64,000 nucleotides of DNA, taken from NCBI GenBank assembly GCA_934541015.1, contig CAKTDC010000010.1:25643-89642 (forward strand), given 5' to 3'. Below, piece after piece: positions 17,061-25,008 of the stretch (position 1 is its first letter; each line of letters opens with the position of its first letter). The DNA is from an uncultured Luteimonas sp. (GTDB lineage Bacteria > Pseudomonadota > Gammaproteobacteria > Xanthomonadales > Xanthomonadaceae). A program made the position numbers and the translations under genes. The notes under the pieces are model-generated. The model was given only the letters and a program-made list of their open reading frames with translations, made no database searches and had not been told where the DNA came from.

Positions 17061-17168
17061 AACTGGTCGAACTGGTCGAACCGGGCGAACCGGGCGAACC
17101 GGGCGAACCGGGCGAACCGGGCGAACCGGGCCGAACGGGCCGAACGGGCCGAACGGGCCGAACGGGCC
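17061..17168. repeat. 9-bp minisatellite, 12 tandem copies
   Basis: The units read AACTGGTCG (x2), AACCGGGCG (x5), AACCGGGCC (x1) and GAACGGGCC (x4), giving 108 bp in blocks of identical variants. It lies just after the reductase stop and before a REP-like hairpin. The unit length is a multiple of three, so both strands give open low-complexity frames, but no gene reads through it. The homogeneous blocks suggest recent slippage. Confidence 0.9.
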
Positions 17169-17215
17169 AAGCTGGTCGAACTAGGCTCACCTGGCCCGTG
17201 CCGGCCAGCTTGCCG

Positions 17216-17240
17216 TCATCCCGGCGAAAGCCGGGATCCA
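17216..17240. repeat. REP-like hairpin between convergent genes
   Basis: ATCCCGGC (17218-17225), loop GAAA and GCCGGGAT (17230-17237) form a perfect 8-bp stem with a tetraloop, in the context GTCATCCCGG...GGGATCCA. Similar GTCATCCCCG elements occur near 34.9 kb. It lies between the end of the reductase (+) and the end of the gene at 17263 (-). It may serve as a bidirectional terminator or an mRNA 3'-end protector. Confidence 0.7.
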
Positions 17241-17262
17241 TTTTGATCTGCCGCAGCGCTCC

Positions 17263-17559
17263 CTACTCCCCTTCGTCGTCCTCGATCTCCACCAGCGCAT
17301 CGAGCTCGAACGCCAGCGCCTCGACCGCCTCGCGCACCTTGCGCGCGGTGGCGGTGTTGGGCACTTCCACCTCGATGCCGTGGGTGTCGGCGCCGCGGGT
17401 ATCGTGCAGGCCGGCGGAACTGGAGTCGGCGTCGTCCATGTGCGGCATCAGATCGTCGACTTCCTCGACGTGTTCGATGCCGTCCAGGCTCTGCAGCAGG
17501 TTGATGATGGCGCGGGCGTGGTCGTCGCTGCCGGCGACGCGGAATCGGAGCAGGGCCAT
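17263..17559 (-). CDS. Conserved hypothetical acidic protein
   Basis: 98 aa. The first 30 residues (LLRFRVAGSDDHARAIINLLQSLDGIEHVEEVDDL) look like an alpha/beta ferredoxin-like fold. The remainder is acidic and ends in DDEGE. No catalytic motif or signal peptide is visible and I recognise no named family. The start ATG at 17559 lies 80 bp from the stop of the cyclophilin gene, in the same direction. Confidence 0.7.
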   Translation of the reverse strand: MALLRFRVAGSDDHARAIINLLQSLDGIEHVEEVDDLMPHMDDADSSSAGLHDTRGADTHGIEVEVPNTATARKVREAVEALAFELDALVEIEDDEGE

Positions 17560-17639
17560 GCTGTCCTCGGCGTGGTGGGGTGCAGGCGCAGGCTAGGATG
17601 CCGCGGGCATAGCCGGCGTGAGGACGGCGCCGGGCCCGT

Positions 17640-18578
17640 TCAGCCGCCACCGCCCGTGCGCACCGGGATGGCGAGGTTGCACAGGTCGACGTGCCCGGCC
17701 GGGCGCAGGTAGAAATCGTCGCGGCGGTTGCGGCGGGACTCGACCCAGGCGTCGAAGGTCGGGGTGTCGGTGCGCAGCACTTCGACGCGCTCGCGCCGCT
17801 CCGGCGGCAGTTCCGAGGCCAGGGTGATGGCGCGGATCGGCGTGCGCCGGGCCGGGTCCTCGTAGAACCCCATCGGTTCGGGGCCGCGGGGCGTCGCGCT
17901 GAGCAGCTCCATGCCGCGGATCACGCGGCCGACCACGGTGATGTTGCGGTCGAGCTGCCGCGGCGACTGCCCGGTGACCACGTACAGCTCGGCGCCGATG
18001 CTGCTGTCGGGCGCCAGGTCGCGGCCGGCGCCCAGCGCGCCGTAGCAGTGGGCCATCCACGCCTGGCCGTCGGCGCCGTCGCGGCCGGCGGGAAACCCTT
18101 CGGCGAATCCGGCCTGCGTGGCCCAGCCGTCGCGGTCGGGCAGGACGTGGAAGGGCAGGCCGCGCGCGCTGCGTTCGAACTCGGCCGGCAGCCTGCGTTT
18201 CACCCCGTCCATCTGCGCCAGCTGCTGTTCCCACTGCGCCTGGTCCTCGACGTTGGCGCCGAACTGGACCACGAAGTTGTCGTGCGAGCGGTAGATGCCG
18301 GTGCCGTCCCAGAAACCGTTGCGCGCCAGCGCGCGGATGTTCTCGGCGTGTGCGGGCGCGAACGCCGGGGCCAGCTCGATCACCACCCGCCCGGCGTCCA
18401 GGTCCATGTAGAGGGTGTTTTCCGCGTCCGGCGTGCGCCAGTCGGAAGGCGCGGACGCCTCCAGGATCTGCTGCGAGGTGCGCGGTGGCGGATCGTCGGC
18501 CGCGGGGGCCGCAGGAGACAGGGCGGCGAGGACGGCGAGGAGGGCGGTCGCGATGACGCTGGGGCGGCGGCTGGACAT
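17640..18578 (-). CDS. Exported cyclophilin-type peptidyl-prolyl isomerase
   Basis: 312 aa with a Sec signal peptide ending around PAAPAADD. The cyclophilin fold is visible in [71 protein letters not shown]. It would assist folding of periplasmic proteins by proline isomerisation. The family's Arg and Phe/Gln active-site residues are only partly obvious, so activity is likely but not assured. It is divergent from the padR gene across about 115 bp. Confidence 0.88.
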   Translation of the reverse strand: MSSRRPSVIATALLAVLAALSPAAPAADDPPPRTSQQILEASAPSDWRTPDAENTLYMDLDAGRVVIELAPAFAPAHAENIRALARNGFWDGTGIYRSHDNFVVQFGANVEDQAQWEQQLAQMDGVKRRLPAEFERSARGLPFHVLPDRDGWATQAGFAEGFPAGRDGADGQAWMAHCYGALGAGRDLAPDSSIGAELYVVTGQSPRQLDRNITVVGRVIRGMELLSATPRGPEPMGFYEDPARRTPIRAITLASELPPERRERVEVLRTDTPTFDAWVESRRNRRDDFYLRPAGHVDLCNLAIPVRTGGGG

Positions 18579-18646
18579 GGCACTTCCGTTGCTGGCGGGA
18601 CCGCGATTGTGGCCGGGATCGGTCCGTCGGGACTAATGGCACATTC

Positions 18647-18669
18647 ACTATAGCGAACTGAACAATAGT
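18647..18669. promoter_or_regulatory. Inverted repeat upstream of padR, possible operator
   Basis: ACTAT (18647-18651) and ATAGT (18665-18669) form an interrupted palindrome 25 bp before the padR start. It sits in an unusually AT-rich stretch between the divergent cyclophilin and padR genes. PadR proteins often bind short dyads in their own promoters. This assignment is inferred from position only. Confidence 0.35.
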
Positions 18670-18693
18670 ATCTCCCCATCGGAGGAGGATGGC

Positions 18694-19071
18694 GTGACCG
18701 AAGGCGACGACAGCAGTGACCTGCAGCTGCGCAAGTTCCAGAAGGAACTGAGCGCGGGAACGGTGTCGCTGGTCCTGCTGGCGGTGCTGGCGCACTCGCG
18801 CGAGCCGCTCTACGGCTACCAGATCGCCAAGACCCTGGAGCGCTTCGGCGACGGCGTGCTCAGCGGCAAGCAGAGCGCGCTGTATCCGGTGCTGCGCAAC
18901 CTGCAGGCGGCGGGGCTGCTGGACAGTTTCGTCGAGCCATCCGATTCCGGGCCGCCGCGGCGCTACTACCGGATCACCGCGCAGGGCGGGGCGGTGCTGC
19001 GTGACTGGGCGGCGGCCTGGCGCGCAACCCGCGATTCCGTCGATTCCGTGCTGGAGGGCACACCCGAATGA
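18694..19071 (+). CDS. PadR family transcriptional regulator
   Basis: 125 aa from GTG 18694 with GGAGGAGG upstream. The winged-helix domain is typical: LLAVLAHSREPLYGYQIAKTLE, then SALYPVLRNLQAAGLLDSF and RRYYRITAQGG. PadR proteins repress small stress or membrane operons. The stop overlaps the ATG of the next gene (ATGA), the usual coupling of PadR to HAAS/DUF1700 membrane proteins, so it probably controls that gene and itself. Confidence 0.93.
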   Translation: MTEGDDSSDLQLRKFQKELSAGTVSLVLLAVLAHSREPLYGYQIAKTLERFGDGVLSGKQSALYPVLRNLQAAGLLDSFVEPSDSGPPRRYYRITAQGGAVLRDWAAAWRATRDSVDSVLEGTPE

Positions 19072-19967
19072 ACACCGAACGGCTCCCGACGACGATCCCC
19101 GAATACCTGGACCTGCTGCGCAAGTCGCTGGCCGGCGCCGATCCGGCGCTGGTGCAGGACGCGCTCTACGACGCCGAGGAATACCTGCGCTCGGAGCTGG
19201 CGGAGAATCCGCAGCGCAGCGAGGCCGAGGTCATCGCCTCGGTGGCGTCGAGCTACGGCGCGCCCGACGAGGTCGCCGACATCTACCGCGACACCGAGAT
19301 CAGGGTGCAGACCGCGCTGCGCCCGCCGCCGCCGCCGCCGCGCACCTCGCTGGCGGGGCGGCTGTTCGGCGTGTTCACCGATCCGCGTGCGTACACGGCG
19401 CTGTTCTACATGCTGCTGTCGCTGGTCAGCGGCATCTTCTACTTCACCTGGGTGGTGACCGGCTTCTCGCTCTCGCTGGGGCTGGTGATCATCATCGTCG
19501 GCATCCCGCTGCTGATCCTGTTCTTCGGCTCGGTGCGGGTGCTGTCGCTGGTCGAGGGCAGGCTGGTGGAGGCGATGCTCGGCGAACGCATGCCGCGACG
19601 ACCCACCTATACCGCCCGCGACCGCGGCCTGTGGCAGCGCATCGGCGAGATGTTCACCGACCCGCGCACCTGGTCGACCCTGCTGTACCTGGTGCTGATG
19701 CTGCCGCTGGGCGTGGCCTATTTCAGCATCGCCGTCGGCCTGCTGTCGCTGGCGCTGTCGCTGATCCTGAGCCCGTTCGCGCTGCTGCCGGGCGTGCACC
19801 TGTCGGTGTGGATGTTCGGCGTGGACATCCCCGACGAGATGCCGTGGATGCTGCCGCTGCTGGCCGGCGTGGGCGTGCTGCTGCTGGCGCTGACCCTGCA
19901 CCTGGCGCGCGGCATCGGCCGGATCCACGCCGGCGTGGCCAAGCACCTGCTGGTCAAGACCGCGTAG
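19068..19967 (+). CDS. HAAS/DUF1700-type membrane sensor protein
   Basis: 299 aa. The N-terminal soluble region (about 1-85, YLDLLRKSLAGADPALVQDALYDAEEYLRSEL) matches HAAS/DUF1700-type domains that pair with PadR. A Pro run follows, then two sets of transmembrane helices (about 115-165 and 205-285) like the 'sensor' domain of bacterial membrane proteins. The role is unknown; it may signal envelope stress to PadR. It is co-translated with padR. Confidence 0.82.
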   Translation: MNTERLPTTIPEYLDLLRKSLAGADPALVQDALYDAEEYLRSELAENPQRSEAEVIASVASSYGAPDEVADIYRDTEIRVQTALRPPPPPPRTSLAGRLFGVFTDPRAYTALFYMLLSLVSGIFYFTWVVTGFSLSLGLVIIIVGIPLLILFFGSVRVLSLVEGRLVEAMLGERMPRRPTYTARDRGLWQRIGEMFTDPRTWSTLLYLVLMLPLGVAYFSIAVGLLSLALSLILSPFALLPGVHLSVWMFGVDIPDEMPWMLPLLAGVGVLLLALTLHLARGIGRIHAGVAKHLLVKTA

Positions 19968-19972
19968 GAGAC

Positions 19973-22237
19973 GTGGCGACTTTCGCGGCCCGGGCTCTGC
20001 TGCTGTTCGCGCTGGCATCGGCCAGCGGTCTGGCGATTGCATCGGATGCGGAGTTCGCGTTCGCGCAGCCGGCCGACGATGCCGGAACGGAAGCGGCAGT
20101 CGCCGCCTTGTCCGATCAGGTGCTGGCGGCCCATGCGGCGGGGCGGGTGCAGGTGCCGGAGACCGGCCTTGCGCAGCTGCGCATCGCCGCGGGACGTGAC
20201 GGCGAAGCCGTCACCGGCATCCGCGCGTTGATCGACGGTTTTTCCTCGCAGGGCGACCACGAACGGGCAAGGCGCTGGGTGCCGTACCTGATCCACGCCC
20301 TGGCCTGCGCGGATGACGGGGGCGGGCGGGATGATGCCTATGTCGAAGCGTTCCGCGCATGGTTCGCGGGTCGGGATGACCTTGAGGCACAGCGCACGCA
20401 GTTCTGGTTTTCCGGGAGCCCCGATGGCGCGGAAGAACGTCTCAGGGAGTCCATGTCCCGCCTGCGTGGTGCGAACAGGGTCGCGTTGGCCGACGCGCTC
20501 GGCCTGGCGGCCCGGTATGCGTTGTTGAAGGTGCTGGATTCGGCTTCGCGGGTGGATGCGCTGATTGCGGAAGACCAGGCGCAACGCTATCTCATCGACG
20601 AAGAAGTGCTGATTCCCACGCCGCAGGGGGTCACGCTTTCAGCCGTGGTCGCGCGAAGCAGGAAGCTGTCTTCGCCCGCTCCGGCGGCCATGATATTCAC
20701 GATCTACACGGTGCCGTCGGCCAATCGCGCGGCCGCGCTACAGGCCGCCGCGCGCGGCTATGTCGGCGTGGTGGTGGACGCGCGCGGCAAACGCCTGGGC
20801 AGCGGAGACATCGCTCCCTATGAGCGGGAAGCCGAGGACACCGCCGCCGCCGTCGAATGGATCGCGCGCCAGCCGTGGAGCGACGGCCGGGTGGCGATGT
20901 ATGGCGGCAGCTATTCCGGCTTCTCCGCCTGGGCAGCGACCAGGCGCATGCCGGCCGCCCTGAAAACCATCGTGCCCTACGCAGCGGCGATTCCCGGGCT
21001 GGGCCTGCCGATGGAGAACAATGTCTTCCTCAACGCCAACTATGCATGGCCATTCCATGTTGCGGGAAGCCGCTGGCTGGATGCGGACACCTATTCCGAC
21101 CGCGAACGCTGGCGGAGGCTGAGCCGGGACTGGTACTCCAGCGGTCGGCCGTACCGCGAGATCGACCAGGTCGATGGCACCCCCAATCCCTGGCTGCAGC
21201 GCTGGCTTTCGCATCCCGCCTACGACGCGTACTGGCAGGCGATGGTGCCGTACGGCGCTGAATTCGGGCGCATCGACATCCCGGTGCTGTCGATCACCGG
21301 CTACTACGATGACGGCCAGATATCCGCATTGCAGTACTTCAAGGAACACCATCGCCACCGGCCCGGCGCCGAACACTACCTGCTGATCGGCCCCTATGAC
21401 CATTTCGGCACGCAGGCCCCGATCAAGCCGCGCAATGTGGCCGGATACGACATTGACCCGTCCGCGCAGTTCGACACCGTGGAGATCACCTTCGAATGGC
21501 TGGATCATGTGCTGCGCGATGGTCCGCTGCCGGCGCTGCTTCGGGACAGGGTCAACTACCAGCTGATGGGGGCCGATGCCTGGTGCCACGCGCCGTCCCT
21601 GGCCGCGGCAGGTCACCCCACGGCGTTCCACCTCTCCGCGGCGGCGTGCGGAGACCACCGCTGCCTGTCGCGGAGCGGGTCGGACGGGAAAGCCCTGGTC
21701 CAGACAGTCGATTTCAGCGATCGCGCCACGGAAGGGCATCCCTATTACCCGTACCCGGTCGTGCGCGAACGGCTGGAGGTGGACAGCGGCTTCGCCTTCG
21801 TCAGCGATCCGTTCGAACGGCCAGCCACGGTGGCCGGTACGTTCTCCGGCGAGCTGAAGGTGCGCATCGACAGGCGCGATTTCGACTTCAGCGTGTCGCT
21901 GTACGAGCTGATCGCGGACGGAAGGACCATGCAGCTGTCGTACTACGTCGGCCGGGCCAGCTACGCCCGCGACATGACCCGCCGCGAGCTCCTGGTCCCC
22001 GGCGAATGGACCGTCGTTCCTTTCGAACGCACCCGCATGACCGGGCGCAGGATGGAAGCGGGAAGCCGTTTGCTGGTGGTGGTAGACGTACTGAAGGACG
22101 CCAACCACCAGGTCAACATGGGCACCGGCCGCGACGTCAGCGAAGAGTCCGTTGACGATACCGGAGCCACGTTGAGGATCGAGTGGCACCCTGACAGCGT
22201 CGTCCGGGTGCCGCTGGGAACAGATTGCCGCGGTTGA
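19973..22237 (+). CDS. CocE/NonD-family serine hydrolase, exported
   Basis: About 754 aa from GTG 19973; TAGGAG overlaps the previous stop but is only 2 nt away, so the start is not certain. A signal peptide (LLLFALASASGLAIA) precedes a poorly conserved 200-residue N-terminal region. The alpha/beta-hydrolase domain has VVVDARGKRLGS and the nucleophile in YGGSYSG (Ser313), then ITGYYDDGQ and GPYDHFG with the expected His. A C-terminal jelly-roll domain (about 570-754) completes the X-Pro dipeptidyl-peptidase/CocE architecture. The likely reaction is periplasmic peptide or ester hydrolysis. Confidence 0.87.
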   Translation: MATFAARALLLFALASASGLAIASDAEFAFAQPADDAGTEAAVAALSDQVLAAHAAGRVQVPETGLAQLRIAAGRDGEAVTGIRALIDGFSSQGDHERARRWVPYLIHALACADDGGGRDDAYVEAFRAWFAGRDDLEAQRTQFWFSGSPDGAEERLRESMSRLRGANRVALADALGLAARYALLKVLDSASRVDALIAEDQAQRYLIDEEVLIPTPQGVTLSAVVARSRKLSSPAPAAMIFTIYTVPSANRAAALQAAARGYVGVVVDARGKRLGSGDIAPYEREAEDTAAAVEWIARQPWSDGRVAMYGGSYSGFSAWAATRRMPAALKTIVPYAAAIPGLGLPMENNVFLNANYAWPFHVAGSRWLDADTYSDRERWRRLSRDWYSSGRPYREIDQVDGTPNPWLQRWLSHPAYDAYWQAMVPYGAEFGRIDIPVLSITGYYDDGQISALQYFKEHHRHRPGAEHYLLIGPYDHFGTQAPIKPRNVAGYDIDPSAQFDTVEITFEWLDHVLRDGPLPALLRDRVNYQLMGADAWCHAPSLAAAGHPTAFHLSAAACGDHRCLSRSGSDGKALVQTVDFSDRATEGHPYYPYPVVRERLEVDSGFAFVSDPFERPATVAGTFSGELKVRIDRRDFDFSVSLYELIADGRTMQLSYYVGRASYARDMTRRELLVPGEWTVVPFERTRMTGRRMEAGSRLLVVVDVLKDANHQVNMGTGRDVSEESVDDTGATLRIEWHPDSVVRVPLGTDCRG

Positions 22238-22271
22238 TCCGCCGGTGCGCGGTGTGCGGCCGGGCTGGGCG

Positions 22272-23654
22272 TCAGCGTGATGCGGAACGCTTGCGCGTCG
22301 CCTTCGGTGCGGACCTGGGTGAAGTGGCCGCCTTCTTCGTCGCGGGCCTTGCCGCGGAGCTGCGCGCCACCCGTGCGTCCGCCGACTGCGCGCGCGATGC
22401 GGCCGCCGATGCGGTGTTGGCGGCGATGAAGTCGCGCACCTGCGGGTAGACCTGCTCGCGCCAGCGGCGGCCGCTGAAGATGCCGTAGTGGCCGGCGCCG
22501 TTGACGGTGATGTGCTTGCGCTCGTGGTCGGCCAGGCCGGTGCACAGGGTGTGCGCGGCGCGGGTCTGGCCGAGGCCGGAGATGTCGTCGAGCTCGCCCT
22601 CGATGGTCAGCAGCGCGGTGTCGCGGATCGCCGACGGGGTCACCAGCTCGCCGTCGACCTCCCACAGGCCCTGCGGCAGCAGTTGCTCCTTGAACACCAC
22701 GCGGATGGTGTCGAGGTAGTACTCGGCCGGCATGTCGAGCACCGCGTTGTACTCGTCGTAGAACTTGCGGTGCGATTCGGCGTCCTCGAGGTCGCCCTTG
22801 ACCAGGTTCTGGTAGAAGTCCCAGTGCGACATGAAGTGCCGCTCCGGGTTCATCGACATGAATCCGGTGTGCTGCAGGAAGCCTGGGTAGACGCGGCGGC
22901 CGGCGCCGGGGAAGTTCTGCGGCACAGGGTGGATGACGTTGTTCTCGAACCACCACATCGGCTTCTGGGTGGCGAGGTTGTTGACCGAGGTCGGCGATTC
23001 GCGGGTGTCGATCGGCCCGCCCATCATGGTCAGCGAGCGCGGGGTCTCCTCGCCGCGCGCGGCCATCAGCGACACCGCGGCCAGCACCGGTACTGTCGGC
23101 TGGCACACGCTCATCACGTGCAGGTCGGTCGCGCCGATGTGGCGGATGAACTCCTCGATGTAGGAGATGTAGTCGTTGAGCGTGAACGGGCCGGCGCTCC
23201 TGGCCACCATGCGCGCGTCGATCCAGTCGGTGATGTAGACCTTGTGGTCGCGCAGCATGGTGCGCACGGTGTCGCGCAGCAGGGTGGAGTGGTGGCCCGA
23301 CAGCGGGGCGACGATCAGCACCGGCGGCTGGCCGCGCATCTCGCCGATGGTGCCGGCGTCGTCGGTATAGCGCTTGAAGCGCAGCAGGTTGCAGAACGGC
23401 TTGGCGACCACGGTCTTCTGCACCACGGGATAGACCGTGCCTTCCCAGGCGATCGAGTGGATGCCGAACGCCGGCTTCTCGTAGTCCTTGCCGATCCGGT
23501 AGATCAGCTCGTTGGCCGCGGCGATGCGCTCGGCCCCGGGCATCGTCGACAGCCAGCTGCCCGGCGCCGAGAACGCCTTGGCGTTGGCCTGGGCCCAGTA
23601 GGTGAAGGGCTTTGCCCAGGCGCGTCCGAGTTCATGGAGCTGGTAGAGGAGCAT
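22272..23654 (-). CDS. phaZ: Intracellular polyhydroxyalkanoate depolymerase with basic tail
   Basis: 460 aa from ATG 23654. It degrades stored PHA/PHB granules. The family block starts at LLYQLHELGRAW; the nucleophile elbow is SVCQPTV with Cys184 rather than Ser, as in intracellular PhaZ enzymes. Further blocks are APLSGHHSTLLRDT, DWIDAR, MGGPIDTRESP and GAGHYGIFSG (His). The last 45 residues are an Ala/Arg/Lys/Ser-rich tail (e.g. RPATKKAATSPR), resembling the basic tails of PhaF-type phasins. No PHA synthase is in the window. Confidence 0.9.
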   Translation of the reverse strand: MLLYQLHELGRAWAKPFTYWAQANAKAFSAPGSWLSTMPGAERIAAANELIYRIGKDYEKPAFGIHSIAWEGTVYPVVQKTVVAKPFCNLLRFKRYTDDAGTIGEMRGQPPVLIVAPLSGHHSTLLRDTVRTMLRDHKVYITDWIDARMVARSAGPFTLNDYISYIEEFIRHIGATDLHVMSVCQPTVPVLAAVSLMAARGEETPRSLTMMGGPIDTRESPTSVNNLATQKPMWWFENNVIHPVPQNFPGAGRRVYPGFLQHTGFMSMNPERHFMSHWDFYQNLVKGDLEDAESHRKFYDEYNAVLDMPAEYYLDTIRVVFKEQLLPQGLWEVDGELVTPSAIRDTALLTIEGELDDISGLGQTRAAHTLCTGLADHERKHITVNGAGHYGIFSGRRWREQVYPQVRDFIAANTASAAASRAQSADARVARSSAARPATKKAATSPRSAPKATRKRSASR

Positions 23655-23783
23655 CCGGGGATCCGAAAGGTTTGTTGCACCGCAACATAACAGATCGGGG
23701 CCGGAAAATAAACCGGTTCCGGATGTCGGGCACGATGTGTTCCGCGAGCGGAAAGGTACGCGGCCGCACACGGCGGCAAGGAT

Positions 23784-24374
23784 TCACGACACTTCGAGGC
23801 TCGCGCAGTCCGCGGCCAGCGCCGGGGACAGCCAGCAGTGGGAGCCCACCTGGCGGAAGCCGAGCGCGGCGAACCGCCGCCGGTAGAAGGCGGCGGGCCG
23901 GGCGATGAAGCCGTCGTCGTCGCCCTCGGTGCGGTCCTCGCGGGTGAATGCCTCGAGGAAGGCCACGCCGCCGCAGAGCGCGGCCAGGCCCGGCAGGCCG
24001 GTGGCGATCTCGCGGGCGTCGAGATAGTGCAGCACGTCGCTGCAGACCAGCAGGTCCACCGGCGGCACCGGCCGCAGGCTGGCGAAATCGGCGAAGCGGG
24101 CCGGATACAGGTTGCGCCGGCGGCCGTAGCGGGAGATCGCGTACTCGCTGCTGTCGAAGCCGACGTAGTCCGCCTTCGGGCGCAGGCGCAGCAGCGGTGC
24201 CCGCCACGCTCCCTCGCCGCAGCCGATGTCGAGCACGCTGCGCAGCGGCCGCTCCAGGTGGTACTCCGCGACCGCCACCGCGAGCGCCACCTTGCGCGCC
24301 AGCCGCTGCGCGCCGCCGATCCGGCCGCCGCGGTACCACCTGTCGAAATAGGCTCTGTCGTATTGCTTGGACAT
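23784..24374 (-). CDS. Class I SAM-dependent methyltransferase
   Basis: 196 aa. The AdoMet-binding motif I is VLDIGCGEG (about 46-54), followed by YVGFDSSEYAI and VDLLVCSDVLHYLD. This is the Rossmann-type methyltransferase core without an extra domain. The substrate is unknown. It is divergent from the HemJ/CopD-like gene, with a 166-bp gap between them. Confidence 0.85.
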   Translation of the reverse strand: MSKQYDRAYFDRWYRGGRIGGAQRLARKVALAVAVAEYHLERPLRSVLDIGCGEGAWRAPLLRLRPKADYVGFDSSEYAISRYGRRRNLYPARFADFASLRPVPPVDLLVCSDVLHYLDAREIATGLPGLAALCGGVAFLEAFTREDRTEGDDDGFIARPAAFYRRRFAALGFRQVGSHCWLSPALAADCASLEVS

Positions 24375-24540
24375 CCGGGCATCTGGAGGATTGCGGGAGT
24401 GCTGCTAGGCGCGAGCCATCCTGCCACAGACCCGCCGCCTCCTGTCGCACGCCGGCCGCGCCAGCCTGCGCCCCTGCAGGCGGAGACGCTCGTGCATCGG
24501 GGGCTCGCTACAATCGCTCATCGCCCACGAGAGCAATCGC

Positions 24541-24993
24541 ATGCAGACCTACCTCTGGATCAAGTCCGCCCATCTGCTGCTGGTGATGGCCTGGGTGGCG
24601 GCGGCGTTCTACCTGCCGCGGATCCTGATCAACCTGGCCGAGGCGGGCGACGAGGCCGCGGTGCGGGCGCGGCTGCTGCTGATGGGGCGGCGGCTGTACC
24701 GCTTCGGCCACGTGATGTTCGGGCTGGCGCTGCTGCTGGGCCTGGCGCTCTGGCTGGGCTACCGGGCGATCCCGGACTTCCCGACCATGGTCGGCCCCGG
24801 GACCGGCTGGATGCACGCCAAGCTGCTACTGGTCGCGCTGCTGTTCGCGCACTACATCGTCGGCGGACGCTGGCTCAAGGGCCGGGAGCGCGGGCGCCCG
24901 CTGCCGTCGTCGAAAGCGCTGCGGATCTTCAACGAGATCCCGGTGTTCGGGCTGCTGGCGGTGATCTGGCTGGTGCTGGCCAAGCCGTTCTGA
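24541..24993 (+). CDS. HemJ/CopD-like membrane protein
   Basis: 150 aa with four hydrophobic helices. The N-terminus LWIKSAHLLLVMAWVAAAFYLPRILI matches the HemJ/CopD superfamily, including the conserved His (residue 11) and YLPR. GWMHAKLLLV gives the conserved His-x-Lys. HemJ proteins oxidise protoporphyrinogen IX in haem synthesis, whereas CopD relatives are linked to copper. I favour HemJ-like from length and motif pattern, without proof. Confidence 0.75.
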   Translation: MQTYLWIKSAHLLLVMAWVAAAFYLPRILINLAEAGDEAAVRARLLLMGRRLYRFGHVMFGLALLLGLALWLGYRAIPDFPTMVGPGTGWMHAKLLLVALLFAHYIVGGRWLKGRERGRPLPSSKALRIFNEIPVFGLLAVIWLVLAKPF

Positions 24994-25008
24994 TCGCGAC
25001 CGCGCCGC

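Noticed and set aside
17061..17168. Tandem repeats considered as a CRISPR array
   Set aside because: The units are 9 bp and contiguous without spacers, so this is a minisatellite.
22488..23690. 400-codon plus-strand frame opposite phaZ
   Set aside because: It is antisense to a gene with full family motifs. Its translation is His/Val/Arg-biased shadow sequence.
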